From: Sphagnum compactum
Taxonomy: Eukaryota > Bryophyta > Sphagnopsida > Sphagnales
NCBI GenBank assembly: GCA_965153455.1
Contig: OZ234493.1
Location: 11,584,213-11,648,212 of the forward strand
Length of the DNA stretch: 64,000 nucleotides
Reading direction: 5' to 3'
Made by a program: the position numbers and the translations under genes. Of this stretch, positions 45,024 through 57,850 are shown piece after piece; positions within the stretch are counted from its first letter, which is position 1; each line of letters begins with the position of its first letter. The notes under the pieces are model-generated. The model was not told where the DNA came from, did not search any database, and saw only the letters and a list, made by a program, of their open reading frames with translations.

Positions 45024-47656
45024 CTATGGGCATTGCAAATGCTGATAAACTTGACATCTGATCACTGATTGATTGAGTTGGAATCCAGGCACAGTCATAA
45101 ACTGCACTTTAGCGATATTACCACATTTTTCACATGGATCTGCCAATTGGACAATAGTCTCAATGTGTCGTGGATTGATTGGCATACCCTTTCCAACTCG
45201 TAAAATGTTGGCTGCTGGGTGCAACGAGAAAGCAAGGCAATGGAGTAACCATATGCATTTGGCAGCATCTAGGAATGCCCCCGTAAACAATTTTCTCTCA
45301 TCTGAATGTTTGAAAACAATGTTCCATGGGAATAGAAACCACATCTCCCGCATTTTCCGCTCACAGAACGCCAAGAACTTCGGCTCAAAATCCTGATGTT
45401 TCAAGTTTGCTGCATCGGTTGCATCCACCAGTCTCATGCGTTGAAACTCCTCAAACCGTGCTTTGCATCGCTTGCTTGGATCGATTATTAAGGTTAACCC
45501 TAAATCATCAAAGCTATCATTCTCAAAGCAATGGTACATAGCCTGCAAAACACAAAGCCCAAGCAAAAACTGGTTCATGAAAACCACCAACCAGTTCCTT
45601 GAAGCTTTTCCAAACAACAGTTCTAACAGGAGGCTCTTTGATTCTGAAAATTAACTTTTTTTAAAAAACCCAGAACTAGACATTCTCTAGAATTCTGAAA
45701 TTAAAAAAACCGCCCAACGGTGGAAAGAAAGAAAGGAAAAAAAAAAAAATTTACCTTGTTGAGGTTCGACTCAAGTGCATATGCAGTATGCTCTTGTTTG
45801 GCGAATGTAGCATCAGGGTCGAGAGCTTGAAGTGTCCTCCAAACTGAGTAGCCAGAGATTTCCATCTGTTTCATGAACAATTTGCAGAAATACCGAACTG
45901 CAACTCTCGCCCTCATAACACCCATCTCAAATAAATGTTCCTTTTCAGTCAGATTTATACATTCAAGTCCCGACGAAGGATTCCAAGTTGGAATCTGCAG
46001 CACCTGATGATCAGTAGCAGCACCAGCAGCATTCTGTGCCTCCCTCCCTGCAGAATCCTCCTGTAACCAGCTTCTTGAACTTCTTTCCGTTGCAGAAAAT
46101 GCTTTGGTCGTCTCCTCACCATCCTCCTGTAATAAGCTCCTTGAGCTTCTTTCCTTCGCAGAAAAGGCTTTGATCTCCTCATCTTCCTTCTGTAATGAGT
46201 CCCTTGAGCTTTTTTCCTTTGCAGAAAATGTTTTGGGCACCTGTTGATCCTCCTGTAACGAGCTTCTTGAGCTTTTTTCCATTGTAGAAAATGCTTTAGT
46301 CTCCTGGTGATCTTTTTGTAATGAGCTCCTTGAGCTTCTTTCCCTTGCGGAAAATGCTCTGCTCTCCAGGTTATCTTCCTCCTGTGATGAGCCTCTTGAG
46401 CTTCGTTCCTTTGCAGAAAATGCTTTGGTTGCATGATCCTCCTGTGATGGGCTTCTTTCCTCTGCAGAAAATCCTTTGGTCTCCTGATCCTCATCCTCCT
46501 GTACTGATGAGCTTATACTTTCCTTTGCAGAAGCTTCTTTGGTGTTAACTGAAGAGATGCAGCTGGATGCTGCTGCTGCTGCAGCAGCAGTTGCTCCTTG
46601 TTGGGTTCTTCTAATTGCTGCAGCAGCAGCAGCTTGTGGTGAGTGATCTTCAGTACTAGTGCTTTCTGGGAACCGGTAACTAGAAGAAGAAGATGTAGAG
46701 GTCTGATCTGAAGAAGCTGTGGTGGAGTCAGGGATTTCCAAGTTGTGCAATAGCAGCTTCTGGTGATGATCATCATCTGCAATACCCTGGGTCAACAGCT
46801 TTGAGTGTGATTGTTTTCCTGCTTGTTGCAGCTGCAGTAGTTCCGGAGGTTTCATGGATTCTGACTGTAGTTGCTGAAGCTTTCGTTCCAGAAGCTCAAT
46901 TGCTTCTTGTTTGTCCATAAGAGCTGATTGCTGTCTCTTACTGAGCTCTAGAAGTGCGTCGGCTCGAGTAATTTTCGCCCATGAGGCCTTGGACTCTAAG
47001 CTGCTGCTGCTGCTGTCATGCAGACCAGGAAGCCAACAATTGAAGAAACTGGAGAAGATAACTGAAAGTGGACCTCCGCGAGGTCTACATGAGCATGAGG
47101 AGCTGCTGCGATGATTCACACCACCACCACTACTACTACTGCAAGCAGCTTCCTGGATGGCATCATCACTGTAAAACATGAGCGGCGAACCATGAAGACC
47201 CAATCTGCCTGCTGCACGAAACCAACACAAAGAAGAAGAAGAAGATGAAGAAGACCCAATTATTCCGGAGGAAAGGAGAAGAACAACATGCATGACAGCA
47301 GATCTCAAAGAAATAAGTTGAGAACAAAACAAAGCTTAAAAGAACTCTAGAAGAAACCCCATGAAGAAGTCTGCACTACCTCTTTGAGTGTGAAGAGGTC
47401 TTGACGGTCTATGCAGCAGGTCAAGGGAATTGGGCACCAAGGATGCGGTGCTAGAAAAGCTAGTGGATGCTGCAGGCACTGGAGAAAAGCTGCAATTGTA
47501 GTTGTTGTTGTTGTTGTTGTTGTTGTTTTTCTGCAACAACATCCATGACGACTGTGAGCTGGTTGCATTTTTTCTGGAGTTCATCTGTTCTGTTTGATAT
47601 GTCATGTTCTGCAAGGACTGGCAATCAGGAGGCGTTGGTTTGCCTTGCTGCTGCAT
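45024..47656 (-). CDS. GIL1/IRKI-like protein (DUF641 family), 3 exons
   Basis: Plant-specific protein related to GIL1 (Gravitropic In the Light 1) and IRKI (IRK-interacting protein), which act in growth signalling; the biochemical role is unknown. Minus-strand exons are 47656-47380, 47211-45755 and 45542-45024, totalling 2253 nt (750 aa). The N-terminus is Ser/Gln-rich with a nine-Asn run. Residues about 170-210 form a coiled-coil-like helix (LLELSKRQQSALMDKQEAIE). Residues about 336-478 carry seven copies of a 21-residue repeat around KAFSAKERSSRSSLQED. From about 510 the conserved C-terminal domain follows: EHLFEMGVMRARVAVRYFCK, GYSVWRTLQALDPDATF, then MYHCFEN, WFLFPW and PGFQLNQSVIRCQVY near the end. 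The family is usually shorter because it lacks the repeat block. An in-frame ATG at 47719 would add 21 mostly hydrophobic residues; I chose 47656. Confidence 0.88.
46055..46500 (-). repeat. In-frame tandem repeat in the IRKI-like gene, about 63 bp x 7
   Basis: Seven copies of a 60-66-bp unit, all in multiples of three. Each encodes (K/R)(A/T/G)FSAxE(R/K)S followed by SRxSLQED and four to six acidic residues. The FSA or FST motifs are spaced 17, 22, 21, 21, 21 and 22 residues apart. Nucleotide copies differ, but the protein pattern is kept. Confidence 0.95.
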
Positions 47657-48460
47657 GATGATGCATACAAAACAGAACCACACTTGACTCACACCCAAAA
47701 ACACCAGCTGCAGCTTCAACTAGTACTGGATCTTCTTCTTCCTCCTCCTCCTCCTCCTCTTAACAACAACAGTTGAGAAAACCTTGAAAAAGAAGAAGAA
47801 AATAGCTTTGAATATTCTCACTACAACTCTTCTTCAAAATGCAAATTCATTGATTGATTGCAACCGAGGAAATGCAGCTTGAAGCCTCCTCCTCCTCCTC
47901 CTCCTCCTCCTCCTTCTTCAACCTCTCAACAACAACAAATTTGACAAAATTTGAAGAAGAAATTACTGTGAATCTGATTACTGCCACTAACTATTCCAAA
48001 TTGCAAATTGGGTGCAAACCAATTCTTTGATTGCAAGCGACATTTATGCAACTTGAAGTCTTCTTCTTCATCCTCTCAACAGCAACAACAATAACACCAA
48101 CAAAAGCTGACCCAAAAAATTGAAGAAGAAAAAACTGTGAGTCTAATCTCTGCAACTAACTCTTCCAAATGAGAAATGCAGCTTGAGTTTTCTTCTTCTT
48201 CTTCTTCTTCTTCTTCTTCCTCCTCCTCAATAACAACACCAACAGCAGAAACAACAACTACAACAAAGCTTGAAAAATTTGAAGTAAACTCCCCCCCCCC
48301 CCAAAAAAAAAAAACATTCTCAATACAACTCTTCTTCAAAATATTACAAATTCTTACATTATTGCAACAGAGAAATATTATGTTCATATTAATGTGCAAA
48401 TCTGAAGCAACAACTTGGAACAACAACAAAACCTAAATCCAATTGTTTGTTTGCCATCCA
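47657..48460 (-). promoter_or_regulatory. Upstream region of the IRKI-like gene with tandem CTC/CTT-rich repeat
   Basis: Probable 5' UTR and proximal promoter. It holds about four copies of a 130-170-bp unit. Each starts G(C)A(G/A)CTTGA(A/G)-type sequence plus a long (TCC)n or (TTC)n run, then AACAACAAC, a TTGAAGAAGAA block, an ACTGTGA(A/G)TCT block and a CCAAAT(T/G)-type end. Starts are near 47728, 47875, 48048 and 48177. Read in the direction of the gene, the runs are GGA/GAA triplets. Confidence 0.6.
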
Positions 48461-51400
48461 TAACTAATGAAAAAATTAATTAAAAAAAGAGACAAACTAT
48501 ATGGGGCAATAGCTAAGTAACCCACTAAGATATAATAAATGTCATAATTAGTGTTGTAATACAGTATGCAATGTGTCTTTAAAATGTAATCAGGTGATTA
48601 TGTAATGTCCTAATTAGGGACATAATAAATAATACTTAGTAATAATAAGTGTACCTAAGCAAAGTACTTACTTATTATTATTATGTGAACACTTGGTGCA
48701 TTAATGAAACACTTGATGGGTTTGATAAAACTTGATGATATCAATCTTCTTTAGTGACAGAAAGAAGAAGGTTTAATTGTGGGTAGGCTATTTAATTATT
48801 TGGGGTGTGGGGAAATGGGGGTTTTGGGTGTCATGCTCATCACTTCTCATTTACTCCTCTATTTGTAAGTTACTCAATCTTCCTCTGCAGGTGCACCACC
48901 TCCTCATCACATAAGCTCATTAACTTACTAGTAACTTCCATAATCTGCCACCCCAGACCTTAATATGAATCATAATGGGTTTTTTCCAGCTGATTGTGCG
49001 GTGCTGGTTGCTGGGTCACACATAATCCCCCACCATGGTAGCCTATAATGGGTTTATGATCAAATTGAATGTGCTTAAAGATGGAGTAAATTGAGGTTTT
49101 ATAATTGTCACTAAAGAAGCAAAAGCATAGGAAGCAAGGGCTGTGAAATGGGTGTGAATTTTTTGGGTTGCTATTCATACTAGTTGAAAGTGGGCATTTA
49201 CTCCCTCACACTAGGATGAGGCTCTTAATTGTAAGAATCAATGTGCATTGGATTTTGTGCTAGTGAGTGAAGGGGGGCAGTGTAAATCTGTAATCAACAA
49301 TAAAGAATCCTTTCAGTCTCAAACTCAAAGTATAAGTCTCTGGAAGACTCACTCCTTTCAAACCAACTTTGAAAACCCAATCAGTAATGAATGAGAAATT
49401 TGGAGTCTAATCTTCTTCAACTGGATCTAGTATGGTGGTTTTTTTATTTTTAAGGAATATCATTATGGCGATCATCCTTAGGAAGATGTTTTTAAAATTT
49501 TGATTATTCTTAGGAAGATTTAGTATCCAGTATGGTTATAAATTAGATACCAAGGTCCAATCTCTAATCATCCTTGTTTAACTTTTGGCTACACGTTGAA
49601 AAGCAAGAATAGAAATTTCACAAGTTTAGGGTTTACACTTTCGGCAATTGAAAACTTTCATAATCACTTTGTAACCAAAAGAAAGGGCTAACAAGGATTG
49701 ATGACTATGTGTAAACAACTTACAATGTGCTATCCACCTCATTCACATAAACTTTTTTTTATTCAATTGTCGTTGTTACATGGCCCAAACATAGCATTTC
49801 AACAACACAACCTACAAACACAATATTCTAGAACATAAACTAACATGATTTTGATCACCTCCACCTTTACATGGGCAACTCCTTTTCATCTCCATCCCCA
49901 CATCCTCCAACACCAATAGCAAAATCACAAACTAAAAAAAAAAACATACTCACCTTTTCACCACCCATAAAGTTCCTTAGAAACCATAGGACCACCATTG
50001 TCGTCATCCTTCATGAGTGAAAAAACAAAAAGGTTTAAAGGTCACCATTCACAAGCAACCTTACCTAGAAGGTTCAAAACCCAAAACCTTAATGTTGTCT
50101 GATCACGTATTGGATTTGTTTTCAGGCTACTTCTTCCTATTCAATTTTTTAATTTTAAATTTCATTTTCTGAAAAAAAAAATTATCGATTGAAAAAATGT
50201 TAATCTAGTTGGTCATTTAATAGTTTCTTGTTCTAATTCCATGCCTAACTCATATATTCTTTGGTTTAAATGTGAAATATTTCATTAAACGAGTATTGGT
50301 CATTGGTCATTATCAATGTAATTATAATACAGATGGTCATGATTTATTGTATTATCATTTGCATGCCTTATGACCAATGTTGGGTGGGTATTAGCAAAAA
50401 GGTTAAAAGAAACCATGGTTTCAAATCAATTCTCACTTTCAAGATTGTCAAATATCACCCTTGGTAATACATTTGTATGAGATTCTCCCTATTGGTTTCT
50501 CAATAAAGTGGGAACCATCCCCTTGGCAACTAACCCCTTTATAGAAAAATCAAAATTTTGATACCTTAACACAATATTGGAAGGTAGCATGGTCAAATTT
50601 TTTAGGGTTAAAAAAAAAACTTAAGGTTTAAGGTGGTATTAGGCAATGGTTGTTTGTGTGGAACATTTTTCTACATGAACATAAAGCACCTCCACTTTTC
50701 TAAGTGCTTCGCCTTTTTTTACATCATTTATTTGTTGTTGTTTGTTTGGTGTTAATATTTATAATCTTTCTAAAGGTAAACATATTTTGTGTTTTTCTTT
50801 TCTTTTCTTTGTTTGCGTTTATAGTTTGCAAAACAACATGGAACTCCTCATTTTTTTCTTTGCTACAGCTTTTCCATTGTTCCTCCTCGTCTTATCTTGC
50901 ATGTTGCCAATCGTTGCTTGTCACCATTCACTCTTCTTCATCCCCATTCATTCTTATTTGGCACAATTTGCTCCTACTCATTGTCACTCATTCTTAATTC
51001 ATGCCACTTGTGCTTGTTCAATGCCATTAGCTCCTATTTGGCATTGCTTGTTCTTGTTTGATGGCACTCACTTTTGTTTAATGTCATTTACTCCTACTTG
51101 TTATTAATTGTTCTTACTCATCTTTATTCACTCTTACTCACCTTTCAAATACCCTTTTAACATGTTCGTTCATGTTTGTTGCTCTTGTTTTGGTTGTGTT
51201 TTTTCTTAGTTTGGCATTTCCCCCTCCTTTTGCTTTATGCAAATTTAATAATAGGTAGCTTGAGGGCTTCAAGCTTCTTTTATGATGTCAAGTTTTTGGG
51301 TGTTAGTTTGCTTCAAGGGGTCAAAAATACCATCCAAGGGATTTTTTTCCTCTTTTAAAATGTAATGAGTATGTAAAATATTAATAATCACAAAAACATA

Positions 51401-52083
51401 TTCCTACAAAATGAAAATCTTATAGTCCAAATCAAGAAAGTCAAGGGCATACCAATGAATTTTCATGAAACTTAACTAAACTCGTGTTGTGAATATATTT
51501 GTGAAGAGGAAATACTTGTCTAAGGGTATTGATCATTATGTTTGGAAGTGAGAACTTTGAAAGGGTTTCATCCAATTAGGGTTAATTTGTATTATTTAAT
51601 AAGATGATAATAAATGTGTATTTTAAATATTTTATTGATTGATTTACATTAAAAAAGGGCCCCCAAGGATATTATAAATGCAATGTTTTGTCGAGTTTTT
51701 TGTCCACCTAGCAAACTATCTTAATTTTATATTTGTTGAAAGCCACCACCTCTCATTGTAATTGGTACAATATATATTAATTATTTTTTATTTTATTGGG
51801 GTTAGGCATACAATAGGTGTATTTATATAATTTATGAATGGTTACATAAAAAAATAGTCATGATTGTGGTACATTCAATATTTTTCAATATTCCAAATTT
51901 TGAAAATACCTATCCAAAATTGGTTCACTCAAGCAAATGTGTGCACATACTTGTTTGAACCATTTTGGTTCATTTTCCAACTTTAAAAGTGGTGGTAATG
52001 TTGTTATTATTAACCCAAAGATAATTTAGTTTTATTGGACTTTAATTGTATCCAACTATTTTGCGACTAAAATTGCAATTGCA
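48461..52083. other. AT-rich gene-free DNA
   Basis: No gene recognised. Contains the second arm of the 28-bp direct repeat (48939-48966). A degenerate low-complexity stretch at 50,880-51,140 repeats words such as CTCCTATTTGGCA and TTGTTCTTGTTTGATG about every 25-30 bp. Other frames are short and AT-driven. Confidence 0.4.
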
Positions 52084-52848
52084 ATTGGGCAAACCCATTG
52101 TTGGGCGGTACCACAAAAAACGTCTCATCCCAAATTTTTTAGACCTATCCAACTGTAGGACAACATAGGACCTACTTAAAGAAAGTTTTTCATTTCAAAT
52201 TTTATATAAAAAGATTACTCAAGTCATGTAAAATTTGAAACTAAAATTGAATTTTCCAAAAAAATATTTTAATATTCCAAATGAATGGTCAAGGAAGATG
52301 TTTCATGAAAGTAACATTTGGGTTTTTAATGTTTCAATTTTTTCAATGCTTTTAATTTCTAGGAGGGCCTCAAATATTCTTTTTTATTTGTTTAATAAAT
52401 AGTTGATTGAGGCAACTACAAAATTTTGAACAATTTTTGAAGGTCAAGACTAAGAAGTCTTGAAAGGCCATTGCATTCATGTTTTCAATTTTTTAATAAT
52501 TCTCATTTTTTGTTGCATCAATAAAATAAAAATGAAACTTTTGAAAAAAAAAAATTTAATTACAATGTGACAATTTCACATTTAATGATAAAGGTTGGAA
52601 ATTTCAAGAACACATATTAAAAACATTTCAACAACAAAAATTTTTTGCTTGTGTAGCCTATGTAAGTGTCTACAGTTTTTCCATAATGTATACATAGGTG
52701 GGGAACATAAAGCCCATGTGGTGCAAGTCAACAATAAAAATCACAATTTAAAAAGATTAATTTTTTTAATTAAATTAAAATGGGTCCACCTTTCCTTGAA
52801 TTTGGTGAGGTGGTTCCTAATGGTACCACCAAGGATGGGTTTGCCCAA
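52084..52848. mobile_element. Candidate non-autonomous DNA transposon with about 30-bp terminal inverted repeats
   Basis: Left end at 52084-52114 reads ATTGGGCAAACCCATTGTTG and then a GGTACCAC block. The right end at 52820-52848 is its approximate complement (GGTACCACCAAGGATGGGTT, TGCCCAAT). The 765-bp interior is AT-rich and has no transposase frame. An AATT-type word adjoins both ends and could be a target duplication, but it is too short to be sure. A third copy of this end occurs at 55019-55049. Confidence 0.55.
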
Positions 52849-55800
52849 TTACATTACAGCTATAAAAATACCCATATGATCTAAGGAATAAATAACAAGT
52901 TGAAAAGTTAATAATAAATGAATGATACATAATTTCATTATATTTTTCAAGATAATGAGTCTAAAAGGATATTATATGCATGTATTTTTTATGCACCCCT
53001 AGGTTTGTCAAGTGATTATTATGACCAAAAAAACTTCTTGATTTTTTATTTTTCATGAAAGTGCAAATCCCAAGGCATGTTTTTAAATTTCCAAGGTGAA
53101 AGAGGTTGTGAAAACTTTAGGAGGGGATGAACACAACTCCTAAGTTATATTCATTAGCATGTAAAATTACAAAAACCAAAAATAGAAGGTAATTAATGTA
53201 GTTTGTAACAAAGTGATTCTCAAACAAATAATGGGCAAATATAAACTCACAAAAAATATTGTGACCTAAGTTGGGATGAATCATCACTTTCCTCCTTATA
53301 CTATTTTGCACCTTGTTGGGGCATTACATTTGAATGACATTTTTTCCCAAGACTCCCAAATGGGAGTCACAAAACTACCAATGTATGCATCCCACCACTT
53401 TGAGGGCTCATCACTTTTTATTTCATGTTTGATTAAAAGATTTTCATGAGGAAATTTTAGCCCATGAAAATAAAAATTCCAACAAAAGCTTTTGATTTGA
53501 AATTGATTTGATCATTTTTCTTATATGAAATTATAGTCATAAGTCATTTGGTATTCTGATTCCTAAACCTATGAATGGACATAAGTTATGTTTCAAATTT
53601 TAGATTTGGGAATGAAACCTCATTTTAAATATCCACTTTCCAAGAACTTTTTGATGGTCCAAGGAAGACCTAGTTTGAGCAAATATTCCAAAGCGCATCA
53701 CAATTTCAATACACCTTAAGGTTTGGGAGTGTTGGGATTCATTCTCTTGCATTCTCCCACACTTTTGGGAATGTGTTTGAGTCCCAATAGAACTTGATTT
53801 ATTTGGCATATTATTTCCCTTGTCATGTCCCAACCTTGATTATGAGCCCAAGGTTATGGTCCCAACATATACCTTGAAATGACACATTGAGTTTTTTGAA
53901 ATTGTCACAGTTTGTCACAAATAATATCCAAATGCATTCACAACATAATGACCTACATTTAACTATAACCATTGCTTAATTTTTATTGTGGTGAAAAATC
54001 ACTCAAGTTGATGTTGAAAGTTTTGAATGAACTTGTATGACAATATTTTTAATGTACTATGGGAACATTTGGACATATTTGAAATGAATATAATGAGCAT
54101 GAAGAACCCAAAATGACTTTTAAAACACTATACCCAATGTCTTTTTATTGTTGAAAGAAAATTTCAAACAATTTGAAATTTACATTTTTATGGGAATTCT
54201 TTTAAAATAAACCTTTACATGGTAGTATTATGCAACATCTTTTTGGGTCATAGGAATCTTACAAATCTTTTTGTTGATTTGTAAATTATGATTTTAAAGA
54301 TATTTAACAAAATATTCCATGGATTAGGATTGTTTTAGGATTCAATTTTTTCCTGCCAAACCCATTTTATTATTATGAATACAACCATCCTAAAGTTTTT
54401 ACTTTAACATAATTAATTATTAACAAAATATCTAAGGGCGAATCCATCCTTACCGCTAGGAACGGTATAATTTGGTACAATTTTTTTTTCATGTTTATCC
54501 ATGATTACAAATTGATTTTATATCATGTATATTATGCATTCATGCCCTCTATCACATAAATATGAACAACTTTTGTTAAATGCACATTTTCAAAATCCAT
54601 AATTTTCAGGGTCAAAAACATTTTTGAACCAAATGTGCTCAAATCAATTATAAAAACAATTTTCATCAGTTCAAATCCTTTTGCCCTTCTAATCATCAAT
54701 GTTAAAATCCTCTCCAATTTTCAGAAGGAATGGTGCACATTTGGTAGAAAAAAAAGACATTTAGAAAAAACAAGTTGTTCACTTTCAAAGTTTGAATGTT
54801 TTGAACATGCAAAAACATTTTTGATTTGTGTCAAATTTTGACCATGTAAACTTTGCAATTAATGGAAGGTATTCCAAAAAAAATTATGAATTCAAAATAT
54901 TATGTTTCACTTGTGATCTTTCAAATATACAAAATTGCAATTTTAAGGAATGTCCATTCACTTGGGTGGTTCCTTTGACTATGTTTTTACCCATAGGAAA
55001 ATCGAGGTGTGACATTTTTGGTGGTACCACCCAAGGATGGGTTTGCACAAAAGTACTCGTAAAATTAAAATGTTTCTTGAATATCATTACCAATATCACC
55101 ATGGATGAAATTCATTCATGAATGTTCACTTTTCATATGTAATATGGATGAATTCATTTGGTACCGTGCCCACCTTTCATCCATTATATAAGTTCATTCA
55201 CATGAATGAAATTCATCCATCATTGACATTTTCATTCATAATAAAGGAAATTCATTCACCAATGTCTATTTCTTATCCATAATGTGTAATTAAGAAGGTG
55301 CTCATGATGGTTCTTTGGATGGTGGGCCATATTCCAAAACTCTAAATGGAGCTTTTGTGAACTAAGTCCCCAAATGCGTATCAATACAAGTAGTTCCCTT
55401 CCCCCATTGCCTTTAGTGTGTTCAACATCAATATAAAATATAATCTTGCACCATAATATTATTTCTTTCATGTCTATATTTTCATACATTATTAGAATAA
55501 AATTTCATTTAGATTTTTTTATTAATCATGCATCATGTTCTTGTCTTTGATTATCATGTTTCATGGTTAGATTAAGATTTAAATATGCTTTTGCCATAAT
55601 ATGTCCTAGATTCCATTTTCTTTGTAAAAAAATTTACCATTGTGATAGTTTTCATGATTGTGGTAAACTTTATGAAAGTAAAATAAAACTTGAACTCTTG
55701 TGGAATAGTTCAAAACATGTTGGAACAACATGTTCCATCTAGAAAAATATTTGATGTTCATGTACGTGACATTGTTAGCAAAAGTGCTTATTCAAATAAT

Positions 55801-56479
55801 TCATTCATCACCGGTGGTAAAACTAATTTTGATCTTCTTTTTAATGTAAAATCATTGAATTGTCTTTCTTGTTTGTTTCCCACGTTGGAATCAATCCATG
55901 ACTTCATTAAAATTGTACCCAAAAAAATGTGTTTGTTTGTGATTTTGTTGCAACTATCAAAATTTCCTAAGGACAATTGTACTTTCATTATTCAAATCCA
56001 AAAATTATGTACACATATGTTAAATATTTCCAAAGAATTTGATGACTTGGTTAAAAGTATAAAATTGTGCATATGAAATGGAAGGTGAGTCCATTGGAAC
56101 TTAATACCCCATGTGTTGGATATTTGTGCTTTGATTCCTCAAGTTACACGTTTAAATTTTGTTGGTGAAAAGGTCCAAGTGAGTTAAGAGATATTTTCCT
56201 ATTGCGAGAGATGCAAAATAAACTTGTTCAAGTTGTAACTTATTGCATTGATGTTTTCCATTCATATGTTTGTTACTAATAATGTGTTGGTGGGCTATAA
56301 ATAATATATTTGCAACAAATTTTTGCAATCATTAATTACAATTCATTTTTACCTGCACCATGGATTAAATTCATTAATATCATTGTACAATTTTAGAAGT
56401 TCTTTCTAGAAATTTCCATCTACAATTTTGCATGTGTGTGTATTGTTGTGTTTTCTTTGATAAAAAGTCTACCCATGTT
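52849..56479. other. AT-rich gene-free DNA
   Basis: Contains the isolated terminal-repeat copy at 55019-55049 and a run of ATTCATTCA-type words at 55,100-55,270. A 128-codon open frame at 55,690-56,076 in AT-rich sequence resembles nothing I recognise; it may be a transposon relic or chance. Confidence 0.35.
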
Positions 56480-57850
56480 AAGCTACTTCCAGCTATTCTT
56501 ACATTATTTTTCATTGTTATAAGTTATTTCACCCTACATTATTTACGACTATTTATGGCTATTTTTAGTTATTTCACCTTAAGTTACTTTCAATTATTTT
56601 AAATGTTTTTGGTTATTTTAAGATATTTCACCTTAAGTTATTTTCGACTATTGTAAGTTTTTTTTGCTATTGTATGTTATTTTTGGCTATTATAAGTTAT
56701 TTCGCTTTAGGTTATTTACGACTATTATAAGTCTTTTTGTTATTTTGAACTATTTCATTTTAGGTTATTTTCAGCTATGTGAGGCTATTGTTGGTTACTT
56801 TTGGTTATTGAAGGTTATTTCACTTTATGTTATTATTGGTTATTATAGGTTATATTACCATAGGCTATTCGTGACTATTGTTGGTTACTGTATTGGTGGT
56901 TATTGGTGCCCATTCTATTGGTGGCTATTGGTAGCTATTCTATTGGTAGTTATTGGTTACTTTTCTATTGGTGGCTATTAACGACTATTTTATCAATGGC
57001 TATTGGTGGCTATTACTAGTTATTCTACTAATGGCTATTAGTGGTTATTCTATTAATGGTTATAAATGATTATTCTATTACTGACTATTAATAATTATTT
57101 TATTGATGGTTATTAGTGGTTATTATATTAATGGCTACTAGTAATTATTCTATTAATGACTATTAATAATTATTTTATTGATGGCTATTAGTGGTTATTC
57201 TATTAATGGTTATTAGTGGTTATTCTATTAATGACTATTAGTGATTATTCTATTAGTGACTATTAATAATTATTTTACTGGTGGCTATTGGTGGTTATTC
57301 TATTAATCGTTATTCGTGATTATTCTATTGATGACTATTAATAATTATTTTATTAATAACTATTAGTAAAATAAGTTTATTAATGGCTATTGGTAACTAT
57401 TATATTGGTGGTTATTAATGGTTATTCTATTGGTGACTATTTTATTATAAGCTATTATTAGATATTCTAAGCTATATTATCATAGGTTATTAGTTATTTT
57501 ATTGTAGGCTATTTTAAATTATTTTTCATAGGCTATGATTCATCATTCTAGGTTATTTTACCTTAAGCCATTATACTTTATTTTCGATTATTTTAAGTTG
57601 TTATATACTTAAGATAAAATAACTTATAATAACATAAAATAAAATGACCTTGAATAACCTAAAATATAACTTGAAATAATATATATTAACTTAAAATAAA
57701 ATAACTTAAGGTGTAGCCTAAGGTTAAATGAATAATTTAATTCAAAATAACTTAAAGTAAAAAGCCTATAATAACTTAAGATATAAGTTATAATAACTAA
57801 GATAGCATAATATAATATAGGGCATATCATAAAGTAACATAAGGTATTTA
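56480..57850. repeat. TTATT-rich satellite with reversed tail (large inverted structure)
   Basis: From 56,480 to about 57,600 the plus strand is a degenerate array of short units such as GGCTATTAGTGG and TTATTCTATTAATGG (period about 12-30 bp). It is flanked on the left by TTATTTCACCTTAAGTTATT-type words. From 57,600 to 57,850 the complementary words appear (AATAACTTAAAATA, AAATAACTTAAGGT), so the right end can pair with the left end. The whole block could fold into a long hairpin or be a foldback element. Confidence 0.75.

Noticed and set aside
47657-47719. Upstream ATG adding 21 residues to the IRKI-like protein
   Set aside because: It would give a hydrophobic leader not expected in this intracellular family. 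Kept only as an alternative.
48076-48436. Ser- or Glu-rich frames on both strands
   Set aside because: They are translations of the (TTC)n/(GAA)n runs in the leader repeat.
55690-56076. 128-codon plus-strand frame
   Set aside because: AT-rich codons, no domain and no splice context I trust. Mentioned in the stretch description but not called as a gene.
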